From positions 3,224,001 through 3,288,000 of the forward strand of contig NZ_JARUND010000002.1 of NCBI RefSeq assembly GCF_036898825.1: DNA of 64,000 bases. Reading direction: 5' to 3'. Positions 1 through 8,493 of this stretch are shown piece after piece. Both the position numbers and the translations under genes were made by a program. This DNA comes from Streptomyces sp. B21-083. GTDB taxonomy: Bacteria; Actinomycetota; Actinomycetes; Streptomycetales; Streptomycetaceae. The notes under the pieces are model-generated. The model was not told the DNA's origin. It worked only from the letters and a program-made list of their open reading frames with translations, and did no database searches. The first letter of the stretch is position 1. Each line of letters begins with the position of its first letter.

Positions 1-625
1 TGACGTCAGCCGCGGTCAGGCCAGTGGTGGTGAAGGGGCGTACGAGAGAGGCGATGTCCTCGGGTACGGGGCGCCCGGCCGCCGTCCGCTCGCGGGCGAA
101 GTCGGTGAGCATGCGGGCGAGTTCGGCGTCGGACCGGTCGTCGAGTCCGGCGACGCGGGTGAGCGGGATCTCGCAGAACACGCACTTCAGGACGGCCTGG
201 CGGTACTCGTCCGCAGGGAGGTGAGCCGCCGCGTAGGGGCCGAGGGCGGCCTCGATCAGCGTGGTGTCGTTGCCGCGCAGGGTCTGTCGTACGAGGTCCA
301 GGAACCGGCCGGTCCCGTCCCGGTCGAGCTGGGGCAACGCCCTGAGGACGGCGCGTTGTTCGGCGGGGTCGCCGTAGCGGTGCAGCGCTGCCACCTCGTC
401 GACGAGTGCCTGGCCGTGAAGAGGCAGGGCGGCCAGCAGCAGGGCACGGGCGGCCTCGTCGACGGTCCGGCCGTCGGGCAGCGGGGCACGTCCGCAGTTG
501 CGGCGGACGGCGGGGAAGAGGGCTCGGATGGTGGTGGGGGCGGCGGCGACTTCGGCCAGGGCCGTATCGAGCCAGGCGCGGGCTTCGGGGGTGAGGGCAA
601 CGGGGTCTGAGTCGGAAAGAGGCAT
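1..625 (-). CDS. eboA: EboA domain-containing protein (C-terminus cut by window edge)
   Basis: This reading frame starts at the ATG at 625 and runs off the left end without a stop, giving 208 visible residues. A GGAG ribosome site sits about 8 nt upstream. The protein is soluble and helical, with an N-terminal stretch ARAWLDTALAEVAAAPTTIR followed by FPAVRRNCGR, which I recognise as an EboA-type domain. EboA proteins belong to ebo clusters, which are linked to moving metabolite precursors across the cytoplasmic membrane (scytonemin precursors in Nostoc); the actinobacterial role is unknown. It is the third gene of a leftward operon with a UbiA-like and a TIM-barrel gene, which supports the call. 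The remaining ebo genes (TatD-like eboB, eboD, eboF) would be expected to the left of the window. Confidence 0.75.
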   Translation of the reverse strand, partial: MPLSDSDPVALTPEARAWLDTALAEVAAAPTTIRALFPAVRRNCGRAPLPDGRTVDEAARALLLAALPLHGQALVDEVAALHRYGDPAEQRAVLRALPQLDRDGTGRFLDLVRQTLRGNDTTLIEAALGPYAAAHLPADEYRQAVLKCVFCEIPLTRVAGLDDRSDAELARMLTDFARERTAAGRPVPEDIASLVRPFTTTGLTAADV

Positions 626-773
626 ACGGCTCTCCAGGAAGGGAGTTGGAGAAGCGGGAACAGACGGAGGAGAGGGCGAGAGCGAGGAGAGGGGGGAGAG
701 AAGAGGGAAAGGGGTGCCTGGGTATGTCGGAAAGGTGACACGGAACGCTCGTGAACCGCTGGCGGGTGGCCGC

Positions 774-1622
774 TCAGGAAGGGAGCAGGCTCCGGGCCTC
801 GGCTCGGCGCAGGAACTCCAGGGAGCTGCGGGCGATGTCGGGGGCGTCCAGGGCGCCGCCCTGGATCTCGACGGACACCAGACCGCGGTGGCCTAGGTCG
901 GTCAGCGCCGCCAGGACCGGCGGGAAGTCGATCTCGCCCGCGCCGAACTCCAGATGCCGGTGGACCCCGCGGACCATGTCCTCGATCTGGACGTTCAGCA
1001 GGTGCGGTGCGGCCAGGTCGACGCAGTCGAGCAGCGTCGGCTCCTCCACGCAGTGGGCGTGTCCGAGGTCGAGGGTGACACCCAACAGCTCATGTCCGCC
1101 GAGGAGTTCGCGCAGTCTCAGACACTTGGCGACCGTGTCGACGAACATGTGCGGCTCGGGCTCGAAGGCCAGGGCGACCCCGTATGCCTCCGCTGTCTCC
1201 AGCGCCGCCCCGACGCCGGCGGCCAGCCGCCGCCAGGCCTCCGTCTCCGGTATGCCGTCCGGGGCAGGCCCGCTGCACAACTGGACGGTGGGCGAGCCGA
1301 GTTCGGCGGAGATGCGGACGGCGCGCCGCAGCAGGTCGACACGGCGGTCCGGTTGGCCGGACATCAGCGTCGGCTGGTGCTTGGCCCAGGGGTCGAGGAA
1401 GTAGGGCGCCCCGGTCTCGACGGTGACGGTCAGCCCGAGACGCGCCAACCGCGCACGTACACCGGCGACTTGGCGGCCGAGGTCGTCGGCGTACGGGTCG
1501 AGGTGGTTGTGGTCGAGGGTGAGGGCGACACCGTCGTAGCCCAGGTCGGCGAGGATCCCGAGGACGTCGGAGAGGCGGTGGTGGGTGAACCCGTTGGTGC
1601 CGTAGCCGAATCTCAGGCCCAT
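774..1622 (-). CDS. Sugar phosphate isomerase/epimerase-type TIM-barrel protein of the ebo cluster
   Basis: A 282-residue protein begins MGLRFGYGTNGF at 1622. It has the xylose-isomerase-like TIM-barrel pattern and its metal ligands: a Glu in AFEPEPHMF, Asp and His in LDLGHAH, His in HRHLEFGAGEIDF and Glu in LVSVEIQGG. Members of this superfamily isomerise or epimerise sugars, often with a divalent metal. The real substrate cannot be read from the sequence. It lies 22 bp downstream of the UbiA-like gene and about 150 bp upstream of the EboA gene on the same strand, so it is probably co-transcribed. It may fill the EboE role of ebo clusters, but it seems short for that protein, so I give no symbol. 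Confidence 0.8.
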   Translation of the reverse strand: MGLRFGYGTNGFTHHRLSDVLGILADLGYDGVALTLDHNHLDPYADDLGRQVAGVRARLARLGLTVTVETGAPYFLDPWAKHQPTLMSGQPDRRVDLLRRAVRISAELGSPTVQLCSGPAPDGIPETEAWRRLAAGVGAALETAEAYGVALAFEPEPHMFVDTVAKCLRLRELLGGHELLGVTLDLGHAHCVEEPTLLDCVDLAAPHLLNVQIEDMVRGVHRHLEFGAGEIDFPPVLAALTDLGHRGLVSVEIQGGALDAPDIARSSLEFLRRAEARSLLPS

Positions 1623-1644
1623 GGTGCGCCCTTCGTCGAATGGC

Positions 1645-2661
1645 TCATGTCGGGGACACCCGTCTCGCCAGGCGCTGTGCCACCGGGTGTACGGCACCCA
1701 GGAGCGCGGCGGCGACAGGCGCCCCCGCACGCGCCGTGAGCGCCGCCTGCAGCGGGACCATGGCGAGAATGCCCGCCCCCACCGCACGCCGGACGGAACT
1801 CCCGCGTGGATCGCGTACGGCACGCGCCTGCGCCCAGCCGTACGTCCCCAGGTAGGCGAGAACTCCGGCGGAGGCGACGGCGGTTCGGGCGATCTCCTCG
1901 CGTGGCACGGCTCGCCGGGGCGGCAGGAGCGCCGGGAGTACGGAAGGCAGCACCGTCGACAGTGCCGTGGCCGACGACACGGCGAGCGTCGTGGCGGGCA
2001 GCCGCGCGGGCGCGCCGGAGATCTCGTGGCGGCTGAGGGCGGTGAGCGTGTAGGTGTGCACCCCGGTGAGGAGGGCGGGGACGGCGCCGCGAGCGAGCGC
2101 GACGGCTGTGCCGCCGCCCCGGGCCCCGTGTGCCGGCGGACTGCCGCCACCCGCGACCGCACCCGCCAGCACGTCGAGCGCACGGGCACCCGCCATCGCC
2201 GCCGGACCGGCCGGAGTGGACTTCAACTTCAGGTCGTACGCCCAGATCAGCGCCGTCAGCGGCAGAGCGACGGCGAGTCCGCGTCGGCCGCCCGACACCG
2301 CGGCGAGGCCGAGGCCGGCGCCGGTCAGGCCGGTGGCGACGGTCAGTGCGGTCCGGCGCGGCACACGGCCGGAGGGCACCGGACGGGCGGGCCGCTCGAC
2401 CGAGTCGACGGCGGCGTCGGCGTAGTCGTTGAGGGCCATTCCGGCCCAGTAGAGACAGACGGAGGAGGCCATCGCGCCGACCGTCCGAGGACCGAGAGGG
2501 CGGCCCGCCGCTGTCGCGCCCGCCAGGATGTCACCGGGGACACTGAGGGCGGCCGGGGCTCGGACCAGGCTCAACAGGTCGGAAAATGAAGGCGGTTGGG
2601 ACCTGGTGCTTTGCGGGGGTTGTCGGGAACCGGCGGGGGGGAATGATTTCCGGTCACTCAT
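1645..2661 (-). CDS. eboC: UbiA-like prenyltransferase EboC
   Basis: I chose the ATG at 2661 (MSDRKSFPPAGS), giving 338 residues; an upstream ATG at 2760 would add a Cys-rich stretch that looks non-coding. The protein is a polytopic membrane protein of the UbiA superfamily. The first Asp-rich motif is NDYADAAVD, followed by the usual basic RPARPVPSGRV, and the second loop motif is YDLKLKST. UbiA enzymes use prenyl diphosphates bound through Mg at these Asp motifs. In ebo clusters the UbiA-like protein is thought to act in membrane passage of a precursor rather than quinone synthesis. It is the first gene of the leftward operon seen here. Confidence 0.8.
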   Translation of the reverse strand: MSDRKSFPPAGSRQPPQSTRSQPPSFSDLLSLVRAPAALSVPGDILAGATAAGRPLGPRTVGAMASSVCLYWAGMALNDYADAAVDSVERPARPVPSGRVPRRTALTVATGLTGAGLGLAAVSGGRRGLAVALPLTALIWAYDLKLKSTPAGPAAMAGARALDVLAGAVAGGGSPPAHGARGGGTAVALARGAVPALLTGVHTYTLTALSRHEISGAPARLPATTLAVSSATALSTVLPSVLPALLPPRRAVPREEIARTAVASAGVLAYLGTYGWAQARAVRDPRGSSVRRAVGAGILAMVPLQAALTARAGAPVAAALLGAVHPVAQRLARRVSPT

Positions 2662-3083
2662 GGCCACATCATTGCCGAAATGCGTGAAAGCCAATGGCAT
2701 AAGTGGATGTTGATTCTTGTGACGAACGCGACAACAACACATCGTTGACAGGGACTTCACATTACTGACCCGTCGGCATCCTCACGGACAGGTCGCACGC
2801 GACGCACGCCGACGGGGCCGCCCGGGCTCAAGCAGGCTGCGGGCGCAGGAACTTCACGCCTCGGTGGCAGGGCTGCCACGACCGGCGGAAGACCTGGCCG
2901 GATACATACAGAGAGCGCACAGGGAACACACAACGCGCTATGGACATGCCATGTCATGGACCCTTAAATCTCAGTCAACATCCGCGTCCCCAACGCGCGT
3001 TGGACGTCACCAGTCCCTACCCGGCCTTCCACCACGTCCCGCCGCGCGTCCTCCCACCTGCTCGAACAAGCCCGAGGAGACCG
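2662..3083. other. Divergent intergenic region, ebo operon / M4 protease
   Basis: This 420-bp region separates the leftward ebo operon from the rightward protease gene, so it should hold both promoters. The half near 2690-2760 is AT-richer than the surroundings and contains TTGACA at 2746-2751, but I cannot pair it with a convincing -10. No gene or strong hairpin was seen. The protease ribosome site GAGGAGA is at 3074-3080. Confidence 0.5.
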
Positions 3084-4745
3084 ATGAGTCGGACACAGCG
3101 CACCCCCCACGTTCAGCGCATCCGTGGTTCCCGTCTCGCCGCGGCGGGCACCACGGTCGGCGTCGCGGCCCTGTTGGCCGCCGCGCTCTCCCCCACCGCC
3201 GACGCGGCCGACAGACCGACCAGGGACACCGCGATCAAGAACGCGGTCACGGCACTCGCGGACCAGGCCACCCACCTGGGCCTGACCTCCCTGCAGAACA
3301 CCAAGGTCCGGGACGTCATCGTCGACAAGGACGGCAGCCAGCACGTCCGTTACGACCGCACTTACCGTCAACTCCCCGTCCTAGGCGGCGACTTCGTGGT
3401 CCACCTGACTCCAGGAGGCGCCTACCGCAGCGCGAGCCGCGCCACGACCCGCCCGATATCCCTGGCCACGATCAGCCCCTCGGTGTCGGCTCCGAAGGCC
3501 GCCGACCTCGCGGTGTCGGCGCTGCGTGCGGCGAACCCGGGCGAGACTCTGAACAAGACAACTTCCAAGCCACAGCTGGTGGTTGACGCCCTGCACGGCA
3601 CCCCGAAGCTCGCCTGGCAGACGAACGCGGTCGCGCTGGACTCGGCCGGCAACCCGGTCGCCCGGACCGTCCTGACCAACGCAAGGACCGGTGCCCAGAT
3701 CGACGCCTGGGACAGCATCGAGACGGCGACGGGCGACGGCAAGTCCCTGTACGGCGGCACGGTCCCGCTGGAGACGACGCTCTCCGGATCGACGTACCAG
3801 CTGAAGGACCCGACGCGCGGCAACACGTACACGGGCGACGCCGAGAACGGCACCGACCTGTGCATCTTCGGCATCTGCATCCGCCGCGCCCCCGCCACGC
3901 TCTTCACGGACGCGGACAACCACTGGGGCACAGGCGCGACGGCCGACCGGGCCTCGGCGGCGGTGGACGCGCAGTACGGCACCGACGAGACCTGGGACTA
4001 CTACAAGAACACGTTCGGCCGAAGCGGGATCAAGGGCAACGGGGTCGGCTCGTACAACCGCGTGCACTACGGCAGCAACTACAACAATGCGTTCTGGGAC
4101 GACAGTTGCTTCTGCATGACGTACGGCGACGGCGACGGCACGACGTTCGGCCCACTGGTCTCGCTGGACGTGGCCGGGCACGAGATGACACACGGTGTGA
4201 CGTCGTCGACGGCCAAACTGGCGTACTCGGGCGAGTCGGGCGGCCTCAACGAGGCGACGTCGGACATCTTCGGGACGCTGGTGGAGTTCAACGCGGCCAA
4301 CTCCACTGATCCCGGGGACTACTTGATCGGTGAGAAGGTCGTCAGGTCGGGCTTCGGCAAGACGGCGCTGCGCTACATGGACCAGCCGTCGAAGGACACC
4401 AAGTCGGCCAACTGCTGGAGTTCGGCCGTCGGAAGCCTGGACGTCCACTACTCCTCGGGCGTGGCGAACCACTTCGCGTACCTCCTCGCGGAGGGCAGCG
4501 GCGCCAAGTCACTGAACGGCGTCGACTACAACTCCCCGACGTGCAACGGCTCCACGGTCGCGGGCATCGGCCGGGCCAAGCTGGGCGCGATCTGGTACAA
4601 GGCGCTGACCACGTACATGACGTCCTCCACGAACTACGCGGGCGCGCGCACGGCCACGCTGAACGCGGCGCGGGACCTGTACGGGGCGAGCAGCACGGAG
4701 TACGCCGCGGTGGGCGCGGCATGGAGTGCGGTGTCGGTGGGCTGA
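3084..4745 (+). CDS. Secreted M4 family (thermolysin-type) metallopeptidase
   Basis: The 553-residue protein starts at the ATG at 3084, eight or so nt after GAGGAGA. It has a Sec signal peptide (basic RIRGSRLAAAG, hydrophobic core, cut near ADAAD about residue 42), then an FTP-type propeptide, then the M4 catalytic domain. Zinc and catalytic residues are visible: HEMTH at 366-370, the third zinc ligand Glu390 in GGLNEATSD exactly 24 residues after His366, and the transition-state His455 in LDVHYSSG. These spacings match thermolysin. Such enzymes are exported neutral proteases activated by loss of the propeptide. It ends just after the catalytic domain, unlike the longer paralogue at 61255, which carries extra C-terminal domains. 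Confidence 0.95.
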   Translation: MSRTQRTPHVQRIRGSRLAAAGTTVGVAALLAAALSPTADAADRPTRDTAIKNAVTALADQATHLGLTSLQNTKVRDVIVDKDGSQHVRYDRTYRQLPVLGGDFVVHLTPGGAYRSASRATTRPISLATISPSVSAPKAADLAVSALRAANPGETLNKTTSKPQLVVDALHGTPKLAWQTNAVALDSAGNPVARTVLTNARTGAQIDAWDSIETATGDGKSLYGGTVPLETTLSGSTYQLKDPTRGNTYTGDAENGTDLCIFGICIRRAPATLFTDADNHWGTGATADRASAAVDAQYGTDETWDYYKNTFGRSGIKGNGVGSYNRVHYGSNYNNAFWDDSCFCMTYGDGDGTTFGPLVSLDVAGHEMTHGVTSSTAKLAYSGESGGLNEATSDIFGTLVEFNAANSTDPGDYLIGEKVVRSGFGKTALRYMDQPSKDTKSANCWSSAVGSLDVHYSSGVANHFAYLLAEGSGAKSLNGVDYNSPTCNGSTVAGIGRAKLGAIWYKALTTYMTSSTNYAGARTATLNAARDLYGASSTEYAAVGAAWSAVSVG

Positions 4746-4768
4746 CGGCCGTAGCCCAGCGCGTGTGA

Positions 4769-4807
4769 CGGGTGGCCACCCCGGAAGGACCAGGGGGTGG
4801 CCACCCG
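4769..4807 (+). terminator. Hairpin after the M4 protease gene
   Basis: A perfect 14-bp stem (4769-4782 with 4794-4807) and an 11-nt loop lie 24 bp after the stop codon. Each arm also contains the self-complementary GGTGGCCACC, so alternative pairings exist. It lacks a T tract, as is common in Streptomyces. Confidence 0.7.
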
Positions 4808-4943
4808 GTCGCTGCCGTGTCGCCGACTCACCCACACGGCGACAAGGCGACACGGAATACGTACGGAATACGTATCGTCGGCTCGGACGTTAAGTTGAAC
4901 CTTGCACGAAGGCGTCCGTTACGGCCGAGGAGACGATGCCGGC

Positions 4944-5741
4944 ATGTCCGAATCCGAACAGAGAATCGATACTTCGGTACCGCACTCCGCCCGTATCTGG
5001 AACTACTGGCTGGGCGGCAAGGACAACTACCCCGTCGACGAGGCGGCCGGCAACGCGTACACGGCCGTGTTCCCCGGCATCGTCACGATCGCGCGCAGCA
5101 GCCGAGCCTTCCTGGGCCGGACGATCCGCCACCTCGCCGAGGAGGCGGGCATCCGCCAGTTCCTGGACGTCGGCACCGGCCTGCCGACGGTGGACAACAC
5201 GCACGAGGTGGCCCAGTCGGTCGCCCCCGACGCGCGCATCGTCTACGTGGACCACGACCCGCTGGTCCTGACCCACGCTCGAGCCCTCCTCACATCGACC
5301 CCCGAAGGCGCGACGGACTACGTGGACGCCGACCTGTACGACACGGAACGCATCCTGGCGTCGGCGGCGAAGACCCTCGACCTGACCCGGCCGACCGCCC
5401 TGATCCTGAGCGGCATCCTGGGCCACGTGGCGGACTACGAGGCGGCCCGCGGAATCGTCCGCGCCCTGATGGCGGGCCTCCCGCCGGGCAGCTACCTCTC
5501 CCTGAACGAGGGCTCGCGCGGCACCGACCCCACCTACGAACAGGCGCAGGACGCGTACAACGAGACGGGCGCGGTGCCGTATTTCCTACGGCCCGTGGAG
5601 CAGATCGAGGCGTACTTCGAGGGGCTCGATCTGGTGGAGCCTGGGGTGGTCTCGGTGCCGCTGTGGCGACCCGAGGCGAGCGCGTCCGGGGTGGCGGCGC
5701 TGGCCATCGGCCAGCACGGGGGGTTGGGGCGGAAGCCCTGA
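4944..5741 (+). CDS. SAM-dependent methyltransferase of the pfam04672 (DUF574) family
   Basis: This 265-residue protein starts at the ATG at 4944, preceded by GAGGAGA at 4927-4933. It opens with the family hallmark VPHSARIWNYWLGGKDNY and has the SAM-binding glycine loop FLDVGTGLPT followed by VDNTHEVAQ, then the acidic strand IVYVDHDP. The family is greatly expanded in Streptomyces and has a Rossmann methyltransferase fold, but substrates are generally unknown. A second member lies on the opposite strand at 19554-20384; the two share the N-terminal motif, the SAM loop and the C-terminal GVGRKP/GLGRKP end. It stands alone between terminators, so context adds nothing about its substrate. Confidence 0.9.
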   Translation: MSESEQRIDTSVPHSARIWNYWLGGKDNYPVDEAAGNAYTAVFPGIVTIARSSRAFLGRTIRHLAEEAGIRQFLDVGTGLPTVDNTHEVAQSVAPDARIVYVDHDPLVLTHARALLTSTPEGATDYVDADLYDTERILASAAKTLDLTRPTALILSGILGHVADYEAARGIVRALMAGLPPGSYLSLNEGSRGTDPTYEQAQDAYNETGAVPYFLRPVEQIEAYFEGLDLVEPGVVSVPLWRPEASASGVAALAIGQHGGLGRKP

Positions 5742-5766
5742 CACGAGCCGTTTCCGTTACGGATGT

Positions 5767-5811
5767 TCCGGCGCGCCGAGTACGGCTACGGCTACGGCTC
5801 GGCGCGCCGGA
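5767..5811. terminator. Bidirectional terminator hairpin
   Basis: A 14-bp perfect stem (5767-5780 with 5798-5811) encloses a loop made of three copies of TACGGC. It lies between the convergent methyltransferase and monooxygenase genes and could end transcription from both sides. Confidence 0.7.
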
Positions 5812-5853
5812 GTGGTGAGTGACGGCGACCTGTGACCTGTTGCCCGCCTGGCC

Positions 5854-6180
5854 TCAGTCCTGCTTCGGGGCGGCCTGCTGGACCACTTCGAACGACCAGA
5901 GGGTCGACCCGGACGCGGCGGGCTTGGGCTGCTCCCCGCCGGCGGAGGCGGGGCGGTGCGCCGACTGCGTCGGGCCCGCCATCCAGGCCCGGAAGTCCTC
6001 CTCACTGCGCCACCGCGTGTACACCAGGTAGCTGTCGGTGCCCTCGACCGGCCGAAGCAGCTCGAACCACTCGAACCCGTCCGACCCCTCAACAGCACCG
6101 GCCCGCGACGCGAACCGCTTCTCCAGCGTCTCGCGCTGCTCTTCGGGGACCGTGAGTACGTTGATCTTTACGATGCTCAT
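5854..6180 (-). CDS. Antibiotic biosynthesis monooxygenase (ABM) family protein
   Basis: A 108-residue protein starts MSIVKINVLTVPEEQRETLE at 6180. It shows the ferredoxin-like ABM pattern: a first strand with a conserved VP, an amphipathic helix ending in FASRAGAVEG, then GFEWFELLRPVEGTDSYLVYTRW. ABM proteins include small cofactor-free monooxygenases and haem-degrading enzymes; the substrate cannot be read here. The C-terminus (SAHRPASAGGEQPKP) is longer and Pro-rich compared with many members. Its ATG overlaps the TGA of the upstream ATP-binding gene (ATGA at 6177-6180), so the two are probably translationally coupled, although no functional link is known to me. Confidence 0.85.
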   Translation of the reverse strand: MSIVKINVLTVPEEQRETLEKRFASRAGAVEGSDGFEWFELLRPVEGTDSYLVYTRWRSEEDFRAWMAGPTQSAHRPASAGGEQPKPAASGSTLWSFEVVQQAAPKQD

Positions 6181-6740
6181 GCGCTCCATCTTGCCGCAGG
6201 GGGCTCTGCGGTTCGCTTGGGGGCGGGGGCGGGGACGGGTACGGGGGCGGCGACAGGCGAGGGGGCGAGGACAGGCGCGGGGTGCGGCTCCTGCGGGCTC
6301 GCCGCCTGATTCGCCGCCCGACCTACCTCGCGTACGACGTCCAGCTCGCACCAGACCAGCTTGCCGACGGTCAGTTCGGTCACGCCCCAGCGGTCGGAGA
6401 CGGCACCGACGATCAGCAGTCCCCGGCCGAACATCTCGTCGGACGCGGCTTGGCGCGGGAGCGGCAGTAACTCGCCCCGAGGGTCGGAGACGCCGACGCG
6501 CACGGCACGTTCCGTGAGGGCGAGTTCGACTCGGAAGAGACGGTCACGAAGACACCCGTGCAGTACGGCGTTGCCGCCGAGCTCGGAGACCAACAGGGCG
6601 GTGTCGGGGGCGAGTTCGGGATGTCCCCAGTCGGAGAGGAGGCGGTGGGCTCGGCGACGGGCGAGGGTGACGCTTCTGGGGAAGGGGGTGTAGTCGAGGC
6701 GGTCGTATTCGAGCGGGTCAGGCTCTTGGGGAGCGACCAT
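6177..6740 (-). CDS. ATP-binding protein, RsbW-like anti-sigma factor kinase family
   Basis: The 187-residue protein starts at the ATG at 6740, directly behind a strong GGAGGT site; in-frame codons further upstream have no such support. It has a GHKL ATPase (HATPase_c_2) domain: N-box ELGGNAVLHG, G1 box GVSDPRGE and G2 box GRGLLIVGAVSDRWG. The last ~35 residues are an Ala/Pro tail (PAPVLAPSPVAAPVPVP) of low complexity. Such proteins in Streptomyces are anti-sigma-like regulators often found beside WhiJ-type regulators and DUF397 proteins, exactly as here (6902-7981, divergent). It probably takes part in developmental or stress signalling; the partner is unknown. Confidence 0.85.
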   Translation of the reverse strand: MVAPQEPDPLEYDRLDYTPFPRSVTLARRRAHRLLSDWGHPELAPDTALLVSELGGNAVLHGCLRDRLFRVELALTERAVRVGVSDPRGELLPLPRQAASDEMFGRGLLIVGAVSDRWGVTELTVGKLVWCELDVVREVGRAANQAASPQEPHPAPVLAPSPVAAPVPVPAPAPKRTAEPPAARWSA

Positions 6741-6901
6741 GTCACTTACCTCCACAGCTCTGTGATCGGTACGTGACCGACGGTAGATGGGGGCACACCT
6801 CCGCTGCAACTCAATCCCGGAGGAATTCCCCCGAACGGTTTGCGTGGCTGTCACACGGCGCGTCAGACTGACGCCGCATCAATGCCATGAGGAGCACGAG
6901 C

Positions 6902-7789
6902 GTGACCGCAAACCAACAGGGCTACAGCACGTCAACCGTCCTGGGCCGCCGACTCGGTGGCGAACTCGTCAAGTTGCGCACGACAGCCGGCCTGACCCAG
7001 ACCCACGCCGCGAAGGCGCTCACCGCTTCCACGACGAAGGTCGCCAAGATGGAGGGTGGCTGGGTACCGATACGCGACCCCGACATCCGGGCACTGTGCG
7101 AGCTGTACGCGGTCCACGATCCCGGCACCGTCGGCAGGCTCCTGGAGTTGGCCAGGCTCGACCGTGAGCGCCGCAAGGCCAAGGGCTGGTGGGACGACTA
7201 CGCGATGCTCGGCACCATGCAGGAGTACGTCACACTGGAAAACGCGGCCACGTCCATCAAGGCATGGCAGCCCGCGTTCATCCCGGGCCTGCTGCAAACT
7301 CCCGCCTACGTACGAGCCTTGAGGGCCACCCCCGCCAACGCTGCCTCAGTGGCCCATCGCAATGACCCTGACGAGGAGTTCATCGCCTCGCGACTCGCGC
7401 GACAGCAACGGCTCATCGACGACGCACCCCTGGCTCTGCACGCGGTGCTCTACGAGGCGGTGCTGCGGAACTTTCCCGGTGGAGCCGAGACGGCTCGCGG
7501 GCAACTCGACCACCTGGCGCAGATTGCCGACCGCCAGAACATCACCATCCAGATCTTCCCTTTCCGTAACGGCACACACCAGGGACTGAACGGCTCGTTC
7601 AACATCATCTCCTTCGCCGAGCCCGGGGCCATGGATGTGGCTTACTCCGAGGCCGCGTTCAGGCACACCTGGGTCGAAGGGGGAGAAGGGGCGGCAGGCT
7701 ACGACGACCTGTTCGAACTGATCGCCGCCCGCGCGCTCGACGCGAGAGAATCCCTGTCATTCCTCCGCAATCTCCGTAAGGAACTCTGA
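6902..7789 (+). CDS. WhiJ-like helix-turn-helix regulator (XRE with DUF5753 domain)
   Basis: I use the GTG at 6902 because GAGGAG lies 8 nt upstream; an ATG at 6887 overlaps that site. The 295-residue protein has an N-terminal XRE helix-turn-helix (LGRRLGGELVKLRTTAGLTQ, then AAKALTASTTKVAKMEGG) and a C-terminal DUF5753 region beginning near YVTLENAATSIKAWQPAFIPGLLQTP. This is the Scr1/WhiJ family of streptomycete regulators, which usually act together with a small DUF397 protein and sometimes a GHKL ATPase. Both partners are adjacent: DUF397 three bases downstream and the ATPase gene divergent upstream. The 160-bp gap to the ATPase gene should hold the shared control region. Confidence 0.9.
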   Translation: MTANQQGYSTSTVLGRRLGGELVKLRTTAGLTQTHAAKALTASTTKVAKMEGGWVPIRDPDIRALCELYAVHDPGTVGRLLELARLDRERRKAKGWWDDYAMLGTMQEYVTLENAATSIKAWQPAFIPGLLQTPAYVRALRATPANAASVAHRNDPDEEFIASRLARQQRLIDDAPLALHAVLYEAVLRNFPGGAETARGQLDHLAQIADRQNITIQIFPFRNGTHQGLNGSFNIISFAEPGAMDVAYSEAAFRHTWVEGGEGAAGYDDLFELIAARALDARESLSFLRNLRKEL

Positions 7790-7792
7790 GCC

Positions 7793-7981
7793 GTGCCCGA
7801 CTTCCAGTACCACAAGTCCAGTTACAGCGACGACAAGGAAGAGTGCGTCGAGGTAGCCACCAACATTCCCGGCACCATCGCGATACGTGACTCCAAGAGC
7901 CCGACGAGCCAGCCCCTCCGCCTCCACCCCACCGCCTGGGACACGTTCCGAACCGCCGTCACAGCCGCTCGCCTACGTTAA
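7793..7981 (+). CDS. DUF397 domain-containing small protein
   Basis: A 62-residue protein starts at the GTG at 7793, only three bases after the stop of the WhiJ-like gene, so the two form one transcript. The sequence has the DUF397 signature: FQYHKSSYSDDKEECVEV, then IAIRDSKSP and the C-terminal LHPTAWDTFRTAV. DUF397 proteins partner WhiJ/AbaA-type regulators and may act as their antagonists in development. Its TAA stop overlaps the TAA of the convergent gene at 7978 within a shared TTAA. Confidence 0.92.
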   Translation: MPDFQYHKSSYSDDKEECVEVATNIPGTIAIRDSKSPTSQPLRLHPTAWDTFRTAVTAARLR

Positions 7982-8493
7982 CTGTCCCCGCATGCCTTGG
8001 CTTTGAACTCCGCCACCGGGACGGTGACCGCGGATTCGTCGCCCTGATAGCGGACCGTTCCCGGGGTGAGCCGGTCCCGGTCGGTCAGGGTGAAGGAGAC
8101 GCTGCTCGACGACCACGAGTTGTCCTTGGTCCAGCCGAAGAGGGTGTAAGTGGTCTTGGCGGTGAGCGGTTTGATAGGTGTGGTCGCGGTCCAGCCTGCG
8201 GCAGTCGCATCGAGGGTCCAGGTGGCGAGACCGGCCTTGAGGGGGCGTGCGGCGGTCCATGAACCGACCGTCACCTGCTTGTCGGGGTCATCGCTGTCCA
8301 CGTAGAGAGCCGCGCCATCGATGTGATGTCCGCAGACCATCATGACGCCGACCAGCTGACCGTCGTCGGTCACCGAGAGGCCGGCGACGGCATCAACCGG
8401 AACCGTGCACCCCGAGGTTGCGGCCAGGGCCGCGCAGGCCCCGAAAGCGCCGACGAAGCGCCGGACCAACGGCCACGAAACTGTCGACTGCAC
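7978..8493 (-). CDS. Putative lipoprotein of unknown function
   Basis: I place the start at the GTG at 8493 because it gives a lipoprotein signal: basic VRR, a hydrophobic run and TSGC at about residues 26-29; a purine-rich GGGCAGGGGG precedes it. Upstream in-frame sequence to 8733 looks non-coding. The mature part (about 140 residues) has alternating beta-like segments such as YTLFGWTKDNSWSSSSVSFTL and ends in KAKACGDS, which could form a disulfide with an earlier Cys (VCGHH). I do not recognise a family. The protein is probably surface-anchored. Its stop overlaps the end of the DUF397 gene on the other strand. Confidence 0.7.
   Translation of the reverse strand: MQSTVSWPLVRRFVGAFGACAALAATSGCTVPVDAVAGLSVTDDGQLVGVMMVCGHHIDGAALYVDSDDPDKQVTVGSWTAARPLKAGLATWTLDATAAGWTATTPIKPLTAKTTYTLFGWTKDNSWSSSSVSFTLTDRDRLTPGTVRYQGDESAVTVPVAEFKAKACGDS

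Noticed and set aside
256-741. Minus-strand open frame with Pro/Ser-rich translation
   Set aside because: It is out of frame with the EboA gene that covers the same bases, and its composition is that expected of a shadow frame in GC-rich DNA.
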